Origin: Bradyrhizobium erythrophlei | GTDB lineage: Bacteria; Pseudomonadota; Alphaproteobacteria; Rhizobiales; Xanthobacteraceae | NCBI RefSeq assembly: GCF_900129425.1 | Contig: NZ_LT670817.1 | Coordinates: forward strand, 5,394,001-5,458,000 | Reading direction: 5' to 3' | DNA: 64,000 bases | Shown: piece by piece, positions 50,347-59,486 of the stretch | How the letters are laid out: every line of letters begins with the position of its first letter | How positions within the stretch are numbered: the first letter of the stretch is position 1 | Notes under the pieces: generated by a model | Databases searched by the model: none | Seen by the model: only the letters and a program-made list of their open reading frames with translations | What the model was told of the DNA's origin: nothing | Position numbers and translations under genes: made by a program

Positions 50347-51993
50347 ATGTCAGCTAAGGAAGTCAAATTCGGCGTCGATGCCCGCGATCGCATGCTGCGC
50401 GGCGTCGATATTCTCGCCAATGCCGTCAAGGTGACGCTCGGCCCCAAGGGCCGCAACGTCGTGCTCGACAAGTCGTTCGGCGCGCCCCGCATCACCAAGG
50501 ACGGCGTCACCGTCGCCAAGGAAATCGAGCTTGAGGACAAGTTCGAGAACATGGGCGCCCAGATGGTGCGCGAAGTCGCCTCCAAGTCGGCCGATGCGGC
50601 CGGCGACGGCACCACCACCGCGACCGTGCTGGCCGCGGCGATCGTCCGTGAAGGCGCCAAGGCGGTTGCCGCCGGCATGAACCCGATGGATCTGAAGCGT
50701 GGTATCGACCTGGCTGTGGAAGCCGTGGTCGCCGACCTCGTCAAGAACTCCAAGAAGGTCACCTCGAACGAGGAAATCGCCCAGGTCGGCACCATTTCCG
50801 CCAACGGCGACGCCGAGATCGGCAAGTTCCTCGCCGACGCCATGAAGAAGGTCGGTAACGAGGGCGTCATCACGGTTGAAGAAGCCAAGTCGCTCGAGAC
50901 CGAACTCGACGTCGTCGAAGGCATGCAGTTCGACCGCGGCTACATCTCGCCCTACTTCGTCACCAACGCCGACAAGATGCGCGTCGAATTCGATGACGCC
51001 TACATCCTGATCAACGAGAAGAAGCTCTCCAACCTGAACGAACTGCTTCCGCTGCTGGAAGCCGTGGTGCAGACCGGCAAGCCGCTTGTCATCGTCGCGG
51101 AAGACGTCGAAGGCGAGGCTTTGGCCACGCTGGTCGTGAACCGTCTGCGCGGTGGCCTGAAGGTTGCCGCCGTCAAGGCTCCGGGCTTCGGCGATCGCCG
51201 CAAGGCGATGCTGCAGGACATCGCGGTCCTGACCGGCGGTCAGGCGATCTCGGAAGATCTCGGCATCAAGATGGAGAACGTCACGCTCGCCATGCTCGGT
51301 CGCGCCAAGAAGGTGATGATCGACAAGGAGAACACCACCATCGTCAACGGCGCCGGCAAGAAGGCCGACATCGAGGCGCGGGTGACGCAGATCAAGGCGC
51401 AGATCGAGGAAACCACCTCGGACTACGACCGAGAGAAGCTGCAGGAGCGTCTGGCCAAGCTTGCGGGCGGCGTCGCGGTGATCCGCGTCGGCGGCGCGAC
51501 CGAGGTCGAAGTGAAGGAGCGCAAGGATCGCGTTGATGACGCGATGCATGCGACCCGTGCGGCGGTTGAAGAAGGCATCGTGCCGGGCGGCGGCGTCGCC
51601 CTGCTGCGTGCTTCCGAGCAGCTCAAGCGCATCAAGACCCAGAACGACGACCAGAAGACCGGTGTCGAGATCGTCCGCAAGGCGCTCTCCTGGCCAGCGC
51701 GCCAGATCGCGATCAATGCGGGCGAAGACGGTTCCGTCATCGTCGGCAAGATCCTCGAGAAGGATCAGTACTCCTACGGCTTCGATTCGCAGTCGGGCGA
51801 GTACGTCAACCTGATCTCGAAGGGCATCATCGACCCGACCAAGGTGGTTCGCGCGGCGATCCAGAACGCGGCCTCGGTCGCGGCGCTGCTGATCACCACC
51901 GAAGCCATGGTGGCCGAACTGCCGAAGAAGAACGCCGGCGGCGGCGGCGGTGGCATGCCCCCCGGCGGCGGCATGGGCGGCATGGATTTCTGA
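50347..51993 (+). CDS. groEL: Chaperonin GroEL
   Basis: 548 aa, complete. ATP-binding motif VTLGPKGRNVVLDKSFGAPRITKDGVTVAKEIEL, then DAAGDGTTTATVLAAAIV, the apical domain with KAPGFGDRRKAMLQDIAVLTGG, and VPGGGVALLRA. The end is a Gly/Met-rich tail (GMPPGGGMGGMDF) typical of the ring interior. It assembles as a double heptamer in the cytosol. The genus normally carries several groESL copies. Confidence 0.98.
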   Translation: MSAKEVKFGVDARDRMLRGVDILANAVKVTLGPKGRNVVLDKSFGAPRITKDGVTVAKEIELEDKFENMGAQMVREVASKSADAAGDGTTTATVLAAAIVREGAKAVAAGMNPMDLKRGIDLAVEAVVADLVKNSKKVTSNEEIAQVGTISANGDAEIGKFLADAMKKVGNEGVITVEEAKSLETELDVVEGMQFDRGYISPYFVTNADKMRVEFDDAYILINEKKLSNLNELLPLLEAVVQTGKPLVIVAEDVEGEALATLVVNRLRGGLKVAAVKAPGFGDRRKAMLQDIAVLTGGQAISEDLGIKMENVTLAMLGRAKKVMIDKENTTIVNGAGKKADIEARVTQIKAQIEETTSDYDREKLQERLAKLAGGVAVIRVGGATEVEVKERKDRVDDAMHATRAAVEEGIVPGGGVALLRASEQLKRIKTQNDDQKTGVEIVRKALSWPARQIAINAGEDGSVIVGKILEKDQYSYGFDSQSGEYVNLISKGIIDPTKVVRAAIQNAASVAALLITTEAMVAELPKKNAGGGGGGMPPGGGMGGMDF

Positions 51994-52000
51994 TCCAGCC

Positions 52001-52050
52001 TGTCCCGGACGCGGTGCAGCGCGAAGCGGTGCACCGCAGAGCCGGAACCT
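52001..52050. repeat. Partial palindromic repeat, family F copy 2
   Basis: TGTCCCGGACGCGGTGCAGC, GCGAAGCGGTGCACCGC and GAGCCGG resemble one half of the 43565-43689 element. Located just after groEL. Confidence 0.7.
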
Positions 52051-52068
52051 CGTTCAGCAAAAATGCAA

Positions 52069-52099
52069 AACCCCGGCAGCGATGCCGGGGTTTTTGTTT
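52069..52099 (+). terminator. Intrinsic terminator of groESL
   Basis: AACCCCGGCA / TGCCGGGGTT perfect 10-bp stem with a GCGA tetraloop (52069-52092), followed by TTTTTGTTT. Clear Rho-independent terminator 76 bases after the groEL stop. Confidence 0.95.
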
Positions 52100-52164
52100 C
52101 GGAGATCGCGGAGCCCGCAATGACTGAGAGCCGTTCCGAGGCGGCGAGCCGCATCGTCAACCCC

Positions 52165-52194
52165 TTGACTGTTATGCGGTACGTATCACATACT
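52165..52194 (+). promoter_or_regulatory. Promoter with operator for higBA
   Basis: TTGACT (52165-52170), 18 bases, CATACT (52189-52194). The dyad GTAT-CAC-ATAC (52183-52193) overlaps the -10 box, the usual place for autorepression by a HigA antitoxin. The toxin start is only 7 bases downstream. Confidence 0.55.
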
Positions 52195-52201
52195 AAGGCT
52201 C

Positions 52202-52483
52202 GTGATCCGCAATTTTGCCGACAAGGCCACTGAGCGACTGTTTCGCGATGGCGTCTGTCCGGCACGCTGGCGGAACATCGAAGCAGTCGCGCTACGCAAG
52301 CTCGATATGGTGGACGCGGCAACCCGTCTGGACGACTTGCTCTCCCCGCCGGGCAACCGGCTGGAGACTTTGAAAGGGAATCGTCGCGGGCAGCATTCCA
52401 TTCGTATCAACCGGCAATGGCGCGTTTGTTTCCGCTGGACAGCGGACGGTCCCGAGGCGGTAGAGATTGTGGACTATCATTAA
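52202..52483 (+). CDS. higB: HigB-type (RelE superfamily) toxin
   Basis: 93 aa from GTG 52202 (MIRNFADKATERLFRDG). RelE/HigB fold: RKLDMVDAATRLDDLLSPPGNRLETLKG, then the strand pair QHSIRINRQWRVCFRWTADGPEAVEIVDYH with the basic catalytic surface (Arg, His, Tyr). An mRNA endonuclease that cuts on the ribosome. The antitoxin gene follows by 10 bases, so the toxin-first order of the HigBA type holds. Confidence 0.93.
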   Translation: MIRNFADKATERLFRDGVCPARWRNIEAVALRKLDMVDAATRLDDLLSPPGNRLETLKGNRRGQHSIRINRQWRVCFRWTADGPEAVEIVDYH

Positions 52484-52493
52484 GGAGATAGCG

Positions 52494-52778
52494 ATGGCGC
52501 GGCTGCGTACCCATCCGGGAGAAGTGTTGCGGGAAGAATATCTGATGCCGCTCGGCCTGTCCGCGCGCGCGCTGGCGAAGGAACTCGACGTCCCCGCCAA
52601 CCGGCTGACCGAGATCATGCGCGGCACCCGCGACGTGTCGGCGGATACCGCGATCCGGCTCGGCCGCTATTTCCGCACCGATCCGCGCTTCTGGCTCAAC
52701 CTGCAAGCCGCATACGATCTCTCCAAGGCGGAGAACGCCCACAGCTACAGGAAGATCGTGCCGCGCACGGCGGCCTGA
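52494..52778 (+). CDS. higA: HigA-type antitoxin (XRE)
   Basis: 94 aa, with AAGGAG at 52482-52487. HigA motif: HPGEVLREEYLMPLGLSARALAKELDVPANRLTEIMRGTRDVSADTAIRLGRYFRTDPRFWLNLQAAYDL-type order, helix-turn-helix plus the HigA tail. It binds HigB and represses the promoter at 52165. Confidence 0.94.
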   Translation: MARLRTHPGEVLREEYLMPLGLSARALAKELDVPANRLTEIMRGTRDVSADTAIRLGRYFRTDPRFWLNLQAAYDLSKAENAHSYRKIVPRTAA

Positions 52779-52795
52779 CCAAGCGGCCTCGCCGC

Positions 52796-53926
52796 TCAGT
52801 CGATCCGTGCCACCACCGCGAGCCGCTTGATGCCCTGGTTGCGGTAGGCGTTCAGGAACGCGTTGTAATCCCGAAACGACACGCAACCGTTGGAATCGCC
52901 GTTGGGGCCGAGCATGAAGCTGTGCGCGAGCAGGCCGGAACGTCCGTAGATCGCCTCCTCGCCGCCGACCGGATTTAGCCGCAACGCCGGCACGCCGTGA
53001 AACAGCGACTCGCGCGGGGTCAGATCATAGAGATGCGGCGGCGTCACGCCTCGCATTCTGATGCGGGCGGAACGCGGATCGTCGAGTTCGGAGCCGAGCC
53101 CCGAATGCGCTTCCAGCTTGGTGCCGTCGGGCAGGTAAACCATGTGCGCGGAGATATCGTAGACGGCCGTGGAGCGATCGTAGAGCGGTTGCGAGCCGCC
53201 GAGCGCGGGGTTCTGGCTTGATCCGAGGCTGCCGGTGACGCTGGCGTCGGCGGAGGCGAAAGCCAGCAGGCCGGCATGCGGCTGCGGTTTGCCCCACAAT
53301 TTTTCGACGATCGAGGGCCTGTCTCCGGCGGACGCGATCGACATCACCGCCGCCTTGGCGCGCTGCGCCATGTCGCGAACGGCGGCGCCTGCGCTATTCG
53401 CCGGGCGAACCTCGGGATGACGCGACGCCGGCTCTGGAGGGATGGCTGCGATCTGAAGCGGCGCAACTGTTTTCCGCTTCGATGCTTCCGCCAACTTCGG
53501 CGCCGCCGCGGGCTTTGACGCATCGGCAAGCTTCGGCGCTTCGGGCTCTGGCGCCGGCTCCACGGATTGCGGTGCCGCCGCCGCGAACCGCTCATCGAAC
53601 GAAAGCGACGGATCCGACGGGACCGTTGCGGGCTCCGAAATCATCGGCGCGGATTCGAGCAGCGCAACCTCGGTGTTGTGCGCAGCGGGCGGCGCTTTCG
53701 TAACGGCAACAACGGAAGAATGCCTGACGATGGGGGTATCAAAATTGGTGCTGCCCAGTTGCGGATAGACACTGGCTGCGAAAATATTTGAATACACGGC
53801 CCAGGCGCAACCGAGCACGAGACAGCCAACCGCGGCGCCGCCGAAGAGGTTATAGGGGATGGCTTTCCTGGATGGATTTCTGTGGCGCGGTGCCGCGAGG
53901 CCTAACGCAACTGTACTCGTACTCAT
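52796..53926 (-). CDS. DUF2778 (L,D-transpeptidase/Tlde1-like) membrane-anchored protein
   Basis: 376 aa from ATG 53926 (MSTSTVALGLAAPRHRNPSRK). A basic N-terminus, one membrane helix at residues about 27-45 (GGAAVGCLVLGCAWAVYSNIF), a long Ala/Pro/Glu-rich periplasmic spacer (60-210), and a C-terminal DUF2778 domain: YDISAHMVYLPDGTKLEAHSG, then AHSFMLGPNGDSNGCVSFRDY with the catalytic His, Ser-Asn-Gly-Cys. Tlde1 relatives act on peptidoglycan peptides. Here a tethered cell-wall enzyme is more likely than a type VI effector. Confidence 0.85.
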   Translation of the reverse strand: MSTSTVALGLAAPRHRNPSRKAIPYNLFGGAAVGCLVLGCAWAVYSNIFAASVYPQLGSTNFDTPIVRHSSVVAVTKAPPAAHNTEVALLESAPMISEPATVPSDPSLSFDERFAAAAPQSVEPAPEPEAPKLADASKPAAAPKLAEASKRKTVAPLQIAAIPPEPASRHPEVRPANSAGAAVRDMAQRAKAAVMSIASAGDRPSIVEKLWGKPQPHAGLLAFASADASVTGSLGSSQNPALGGSQPLYDRSTAVYDISAHMVYLPDGTKLEAHSGLGSELDDPRSARIRMRGVTPPHLYDLTPRESLFHGVPALRLNPVGGEEAIYGRSGLLAHSFMLGPNGDSNGCVSFRDYNAFLNAYRNQGIKRLAVVARID

Positions 53927-54139
53927 TCGCCTTGCATCCAGAACGGTTCCACTTTGTTCCTCTTGGCTCCGCGGCACCATAAGTTCCGACAGAGCATCTC
54001 GCAGAGGCGCGGAGCGTCATTAAGGCGACTTTTAGTTAAATGCGGATTAAGTGCGGGCCGATGTTGGGCAGTCCCAATTTCGTACACCCATGCCCGAGAA
54101 TTGCCCGTGCATTTACGGAGCGGGCCGCATTCGGTTTCC

Positions 54140-54853
54140 TCAATAGCTGAGTTTCGGATACCAGTCCGTGCCCCGGCCCTCCGGAGTCGCGTCCAGGATG
54201 GTCCAGATCGGCATCAGGTCGGGGGCGCCGCGTGGGTCCTGTCCGGGATCGGCCGATGCGCCATTCATCTCACCGCCCCAGAAATGCCTGATTGTCTGAC
54301 GGCTACCATCATGGCGCCGCATGAATACGTTGAACGCCGCGTCGTCGCCGCCGTCCTTGGTCAGCGCATGATAGTCGCGGCTGAATTCGCCGGAGATATC
54401 CTGATACAGTGGCAGATAATGCCAGCCGCGTTCGCGCTTGAACGCCTTGAGCCGCTCGATCGGCGAGCGCGCGACGATGGCGAGCGCGACGCGCTGCTGG
54501 ATATCCGGCACCTCGCCGTCCCACGCACTCAGGAGCGACGTGCACATCGGACACGGCCGCTCGCGCTGCGGGCCGAACATGTAGCTGTAAACCACAAGCG
54601 TGGTCTTGTCGCCGAACAGGTCGGCGAAAGACGCAGGTCCGCTCTCGCCCTCGAAGGCATAATCCTTTTTGACTTCGCCGCCCGGCGGCAGGCTGCGGCG
54701 CTGCTCCGCGACGCGCTCGATGTGGCGGCGAAGCTCGATCTCTTCGGCCAGCAGCGCCTCGCGGGCGCGCCGGTATTCGGTGCTCTCGTTGGGAAAGCGA
54801 ACGTCACTCGCGCGCGCCAGTTCGGTGGCGGGTTTCAGGATGGAACTGCTCAT
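54140..54853 (-). CDS. DUF899 thioredoxin-like protein
   Basis: 237 aa. An N-terminal coiled region (YRRAREALLAEEIELRRHIERVAEQRRSLPPGG), then a thioredoxin-like fold: LFGDKTTLVVYSYMFGPQRERPCPMCTSLLSAWDG, where the C-P-M-C pair sits at the active position, and YHALTKDGGDDAAFNVFMRRHDG. Members are common in actinomycetes and rhizobia, and their redox role is not known. No partner gene. Confidence 0.85.
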   Translation of the reverse strand: MSSSILKPATELARASDVRFPNESTEYRRAREALLAEEIELRRHIERVAEQRRSLPPGGEVKKDYAFEGESGPASFADLFGDKTTLVVYSYMFGPQRERPCPMCTSLLSAWDGEVPDIQQRVALAIVARSPIERLKAFKRERGWHYLPLYQDISGEFSRDYHALTKDGGDDAAFNVFMRRHDGSRQTIRHFWGGEMNGASADPGQDPRGAPDLMPIWTILDATPEGRGTDWYPKLSY

Positions 54854-55028
54854 GGCACGACCTCGGCGTTGTGAAATACAATAGGCCTTGGTGCTACGAC
54901 GTTCGGGGACGCGTCGATCCGACAGCGTCGCGAAACGATTTTATTCGTCATCCCATTCGGTGCCATCGCCCGGCTTGACCGACGAATTGATTTGGAGCGT
55001 GCCCCGATGGCTTCCCGCGTACGAGCCC

Positions 55029-56531
55029 CTACTCCAGTTCCGGCGCCGCCGAATCGTCGAGCACCGCGCCTTTGGGATTTTCGAGCAGGTCGAGCCCGTA
55101 GGTTTCGATGGTGAGCGGACCGCGCATGCGCCTGAGTTCCGCAACCCGCTCGACCCGCGCAAAGTTCTCGTTGAGATACGGGTGCCCACCGGGTCGCACC
55201 TCGTCGACAAATAACAGCTTGCCGGCAAGCAGCGCAGGATCCGGCTCGGGCATGTTGACCCAGCGGATGCGCTGCGTCGGCTGCACCACGCAGGTGCCGG
55301 CAGGCAGATAGAAGGCGAGCCAGCTGGTGGTGCCGTAATCCGGCGCCAGCACGCAGGTCGCGCCAACGCGCGCGCGAACCGCCTCGATCTCGCCCGCGAG
55401 TTCGCGCCAGCCGACGCCAACGCTGCGCACGGTGGCGTCGCGGCGATAGCCGGTCAGCACACCGGTGTTGGCCTGCACGATCAACAGCGCAAACATCAGG
55501 ATGCCGACCGGAGATGCCCAGCGCAGGCAAAAATCGACCACGCGCTGCTGGCGCGCGTCCCATGCCGTGAGGTTGGCGGCGACCGCGGCTGCGATTGCGA
55601 AGGCGGGATAGACCGGCCCGAACCAATTGGCCTCGACCCGGGCGTGCAGCGAATGCCAGATGAAATACGCGACGATGGTCCAGAACGTCGTATTGATCAG
55701 CATCCGCGCGGCCGACGCGCCGTCTCTGCGCCTCAGCAGCGCATAAAGCCCCATGGCGCCCAAAATAAACACCAGGGGCGTTGCGAAGGCGAACTGGGTC
55801 GGAATCAATTCGCCGATGAATGCCAGACGCAAATCCTCGATTCTGGCGCGCCCGATCTGCTTGATGAAGGAGACCCAGTGGTGATCGGCGTTCCAGAAAA
55901 TGACCGGTGAAAACAACGCCAGCGAAACCAGGCCGCCGAGATACGGCCAGGGCGAGATCAGCCAGCGCCGCAGTTTCGGCACGCTCACCAGCCAGATCAG
56001 AATCGCCGGGCCGAAAAACAGCGCGGTGTATTTCGACAACAAGGCGGCTCCGACCGCGGCGCCGACCGCAAGCCACCACGCGCCGCGCCCGGTTTCCAAT
56101 ACTTTCGCGAGATAAAACAGAACAAAGCTCGAGGCCACCAGCAGCGGCGCGTCCGGCGTGACGATCATGGTGCCGACCGCGGCCATCAGCGTGACGTTGA
56201 GCAGGATGGTCGCGGTCGGCGCCACGCGCCGGCCGCCGAACAGGATGGTGGCGGTGCGATACACCGCCCAGCTCATCGGCAGCGCCAGCAGGATCGACAC
56301 CAGCCGCACCCCGAGCTCGGTATCCCCCGCAATCATGGTGCCCAAGCGAATCACCAGCGCGACGCCAGGCGGGTGGTCGTAATAGCCACCGGCCAGATGC
56401 TTCGACCACATCCAGTAATAGGCTTCGTCAAAGGTCAGCGGCGTCCAGGCGGCCGCGACCAGCCGCAACGCCACCAGCGCCAGGACCGTGACCGCCGTGT
56501 TGCGGACGAGCCGCGCCTCGGTAGGGCTCAT
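55029..56531 (-). CDS. GT39/ArnT-type membrane glycosyltransferase
   Basis: 500 aa with about ten membrane helices. The first loop has TFDEAYYWMWSKHLAGGYYDHPPG, the Asp-Glu-containing catalytic motif of GT39/ArnT. It takes sugar from a polyprenyl-phosphate carrier and puts it on lipid or protein outside the membrane. The GT2-GtrA gene 8 bases upstream probably makes that carrier, so the two are one pathway. Sugar and acceptor unknown. Confidence 0.88.
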   Translation of the reverse strand: MSPTEARLVRNTAVTVLALVALRLVAAAWTPLTFDEAYYWMWSKHLAGGYYDHPPGVALVIRLGTMIAGDTELGVRLVSILLALPMSWAVYRTATILFGGRRVAPTATILLNVTLMAAVGTMIVTPDAPLLVASSFVLFYLAKVLETGRGAWWLAVGAAVGAALLSKYTALFFGPAILIWLVSVPKLRRWLISPWPYLGGLVSLALFSPVIFWNADHHWVSFIKQIGRARIEDLRLAFIGELIPTQFAFATPLVFILGAMGLYALLRRRDGASAARMLINTTFWTIVAYFIWHSLHARVEANWFGPVYPAFAIAAAVAANLTAWDARQQRVVDFCLRWASPVGILMFALLIVQANTGVLTGYRRDATVRSVGVGWRELAGEIEAVRARVGATCVLAPDYGTTSWLAFYLPAGTCVVQPTQRIRWVNMPEPDPALLAGKLLFVDEVRPGGHPYLNENFARVERVAELRRMRGPLTIETYGLDLLENPKGAVLDDSAAPELE

Positions 56532-56538
56532 TGCAGGT

Positions 56539-57672
56539 TCATCGCTTGCGCCAGACGAACAGCCCGGACATCGCGTAATTCCATACCACGCCCATCAGCG
56601 CGCCCGCCGCCCCCGCCAGCCACCAGACCGGTTCCTGATCGTAGACCGAGAACGCGACACCGACATTGGCGAACAAGCCGACGCTGCAAACCAGGTAAAA
56701 CAACAGCAGGCCGCGCAGGATCGCAAATCCCTTCAGCCGCTGGTCGCGATAGGTGAGAAAATTATTCAGGATGAAATTGCTGGTCATCGCCAGCACCGCG
56801 CCGCAGGCCTGCGCTTCCGGAAACCGCACATCGAATATTTTAAGCACGACGAACAGCACGGCCAGATGCACGAACAGGCCGAGCGATCCGACCATCGCAA
56901 ACATCAAAAACCGCAGCGACACCACGTCGCCGGTCAGTTTTGCAAGCACCAGCCCGAGGAAATCCAGTGCCACCATGGAATCGAGCTTGCTCTCGCCGTG
57001 CAGCCGCGAGCCGAAGGTGAAGGGAATTTCCTTGATCCGCAGTTTGCCGCGCGCGGTGGCGACGATATCGAGCAGGATCTTGAAGCCCTGGGTCGAGAGC
57101 TGCGGCGCCAGTTGCTCGAAGCGGTCGCGGCGGATCATGAAGAAGCCGCTCATGGGATCGGCGATCTTGACCCGCAGCACGCGCTTGGCGACGCCGGTGG
57201 CAAGCGCGCTGGCGCCGGCGCGCTGCTTGTTGAAACTGTCGGCGCTGCCGCCTTCGATGTAGCGGCTGCCGACCACCAGATCAGCTTGGCCGCCCTGCAG
57301 CAGCGCCAGCATTTTCGGCAGCTGGGTCTCGTCATGCTGCAGGTCGGCATCGATCACGGCCGCGCACGGCGCGCTGGACGCCAGAATGCCCTCGATGCAG
57401 GCACCGGACAGGCCGCGCCGACCGATCCGCCTGATACAGCGGACCCGGGAATCCTGCCGCGCCAGCGCCCGCACGACCTCCCAGGTGCCGTCGGGGGAAT
57501 TGTCATCGACGAAGATGACTTCCCACAGCACCCCTGTCAGCGCGGTCTCCAGCTGCCGCAACAGCGTGGTGACGTTGTCGCGTTCATTGAAGGTGGGGAC
57601 GATGACCGAAAGCTGAGGCAAACCAGCGGCCTGCGGCGGGGTTTCGGGGCCCGGTCTGATGGCTTCATTCAT
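56539..57672 (-). CDS. GT2 polyprenyl-phosphate glycosyltransferase fused to GtrA
   Basis: 377 aa from ATG 57672 (MNEAIRPGPETPPQAAG). Residues 20-240 are a DPM1-like GT2 domain: LSVIVPTFNERDNVTTLLRQ, FVDDNSPDGTWEVV, AAVIDADLQHDETQLPKM with the D-A-D-L-Q-H metal site, and SGFFMIRRDRFEQL. Residues about 265-375 are a GtrA-type membrane domain with four helices (FLMFAMVGSLGLFVHLAVLF, ...). It should charge undecaprenyl phosphate with a sugar and help it flip. Partner of the GT39 gene. Confidence 0.9.
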   Translation of the reverse strand: MNEAIRPGPETPPQAAGLPQLSVIVPTFNERDNVTTLLRQLETALTGVLWEVIFVDDNSPDGTWEVVRALARQDSRVRCIRRIGRRGLSGACIEGILASSAPCAAVIDADLQHDETQLPKMLALLQGGQADLVVGSRYIEGGSADSFNKQRAGASALATGVAKRVLRVKIADPMSGFFMIRRDRFEQLAPQLSTQGFKILLDIVATARGKLRIKEIPFTFGSRLHGESKLDSMVALDFLGLVLAKLTGDVVSLRFLMFAMVGSLGLFVHLAVLFVVLKIFDVRFPEAQACGAVLAMTSNFILNNFLTYRDQRLKGFAILRGLLLFYLVCSVGLFANVGVAFSVYDQEPVWWLAGAAGALMGVVWNYAMSGLFVWRKR

Positions 57673-57930
57673 GCCGCCAGCGTATATCCGCAGGCTCAGG
57701 GGAAGCCAAGGCGGAGTTCCAAAACCGGGGCGGAAGGAGCCTGAAAAGGACCAAAAGGGGTCCAAAAATGCCAACGACCACGAACAGAGGGCGCGCGTAC
57801 ATCCGGCGCAGCCGAGCTATTCAGTGGTCGTCCGGCGCCGGAGCTATCAAGCATCGACGTCGCCGTTCAAAAGCAGATGGGGACGATCAGAGGGTTCCGC
57901 AAGGGGATGCCGCCCGGGCCGCTCGCTCGG

Positions 57931-58122
57931 TTACTGCGGCACTTCTCGCACCACTGGTCCCCTGACGGGCGGCGCCGCGGCAACCGGCGGTGCCGGCTGT
58001 TCGGTCTTTTGAACTTCTGCCGGCTTTCCGATTTGCCCGATCGGCCCGTACGCGATCGCAATCACCAGAATGGCCGACGCGATAATTGCACCTAAAATGC
58101 CTGCTACCTTTTCCGAATTCAT
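57931..58122 (-). CDS. Small membrane protein with Pro-rich tail, 63 aa
   Basis: MNSEKVAGILGAIIASAILVIAIAYG holds one helix (residues 7-30), followed by a Pro/Val-rich periplasmic tail (PAPPVAAAPPVRGPVVREVPQ). Unrecognised family. Rightward gene 58248 is divergent. Confidence 0.5.
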   Translation of the reverse strand: MNSEKVAGILGAIIASAILVIAIAYGPIGQIGKPAEVQKTEQPAPPVAAAPPVRGPVVREVPQ

Positions 58123-58247
58123 CGCGATATTCCCCGGTCACGTTTAAGACCTGATACCACGGAAAATCGCAAAGTTAACGTGGGTGGCGGTTCAGAAGGC
58201 TTTAATCAGCATGTGCTGATATCCGATGATACCATCGGACTTCCGCC

Positions 58248-58508
58248 ATGGCGCCGGCCTACACGGCAATCATATTCGGGATTTTAGCCCTGGCGGCGAT
58301 CTGGGGCATCCGGCAGAACATCAGTTCGGGGACGGCCAGCAGCCGCGGCTGGACCTGCACGATCGACGACAACCCGATCGGGTTTTGCCTGATCGTTTGC
58401 GGCAAGGCCGTTTGCCTGGGCTTTTCGATCGCCATGATCTTTCACGCGTTCGGACTGGCCGGCGACCCCGTCGCCCATATCAAACACGCGCTGCCGTTTC
58501 TTTCCTGA
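58248..58508 (+). CDS. Small two-helix membrane protein, 86 aa
   Basis: ATG 58248. Helix 1 residues 4-22 (AYTAIIFGILALAAIWGIR), a polar loop with cysteines (WTCTIDDNPIGFC) and helix 2 about 46-67 (LIVCGKAVCLGFSIAMIFHAFG). No recognised family. The codon use fits the core genome, so it is probably real. Confidence 0.5.
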   Translation: MAPAYTAIIFGILALAAIWGIRQNISSGTASSRGWTCTIDDNPIGFCLIVCGKAVCLGFSIAMIFHAFGLAGDPVAHIKHALPFLS

Positions 58509-58956
58509 CCGCTGTTCCCGAAAGGCCGCGGGCTGGCGAAGCGCCGCTGGCGGCGGCGCGCGGCGTCTTTCCGGCATGACGCTCAAGAACAGAGTTCAAA
58601 GACATCCTCGCGACCATCAGCGCCGGGTTGCCCCTGCCGACCTGCAAAAACTGGTTATGCAGCGAACTTCCGACACTCCAGAGAATATTGGGCGTCGACT
58701 TCGAGAGCTGGCACAGCAGGGGCAGCTGAAGGTTATGGATATCGCTAATCATGCACGTGACCGTTCGGCTGAGAGCAACCAGAGTTGCCAGGATGCCGGA
58801 ACAATACGTGCGACACGGTTTGGTTGCGGTCACCAGGGTGCCGCGACCCATCACGTTTGACGGAGCCAAACTTTACTCAGGCTGATTCGAGGTTTTGAAA
58901 GTTGTTCCGGCCGCCGATCGGGAGGCGCGCTGGTCCGTTGCCGGACACCGGGACGG
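58509..58956. other. Gene-free stretch
   Basis: About 450 bases where open frames on both strands are poor: no ribosome sites, and translations lack structure. Nothing recognisable beyond possible degraded coding sequence. Confidence 0.4.
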
Positions 58957-59313
58957 CTACTTCGGCGTTACCTTGTGCTTGATGAAGGCGGTCACGATGT
59001 CCTTTTGCGCCGATGCGATGGCATTGTTGGCCGTCGTCATATGCGCGCCAGCATCGACATCGGGGAATTGCATCGAGAGGAAATCGACAAGCGTCACCCG
59101 AAAATTCTGCCGCTCGGAAGGACACGCGCTCGCGATGAGAGAGGTGAAATCCTGTGCCGAAAGGCCGTTATTGTTGTCCCGCGAATACTCCCGGGCGAGG
59201 CAATTCCAGTAGGAGTCGCGTCCCGACACCGCCTGCCGGTGCGCGTCGTCGAGATCGTCGGCCATCGCCACCGAAGCCGTCATTGCCAGAGCTGCCACAA
59301 GGATCATCCGCAT
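58957..59313 (-). CDS. Small exported protein, 118 aa
   Basis: Start ATG 59313 (MRMILVAALAMTASVAMADD) is chosen for its signal peptide, cut near residue 18, and a GAGAG stretch upstream. The mature part is helical with two cysteines (YWNCLAREYS, IASACPSER) that may pair. No known domain. Periplasmic or secreted. Confidence 0.65.
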   Translation of the reverse strand: MRMILVAALAMTASVAMADDLDDAHRQAVSGRDSYWNCLAREYSRDNNNGLSAQDFTSLIASACPSERQNFRVTLVDFLSMQFPDVDAGAHMTTANNAIASAQKDIVTAFIKHKVTPK

Positions 59314-59486
59314 CTTGTTCTCTCTTTTTTTGCCATCGTAACCGTTTTGTTGCGGGAACAAAGACTCAAAAATCAACGGCAGCCGCCGGAACGCCGCGGG
59401 TGCATCGTTTCAGCGAACTGGCCAATCCTGATTGATTTGATTAGGCTCGACCATCCCTTGGTCCCTCCACAATATGAGACCCGCCG

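Noticed and set aside
52796..53926. DUF2778 protein as a type VI secretion effector
   Set aside because: It has a membrane anchor and a long spacer and no secretion or immunity gene beside it; a tethered cell-wall enzyme is simpler.
58576..58860. Rightward frame of 94 codons
   Set aside because: No ribosome site, low-complexity basic composition and no family; overlaps an equally poor leftward frame.
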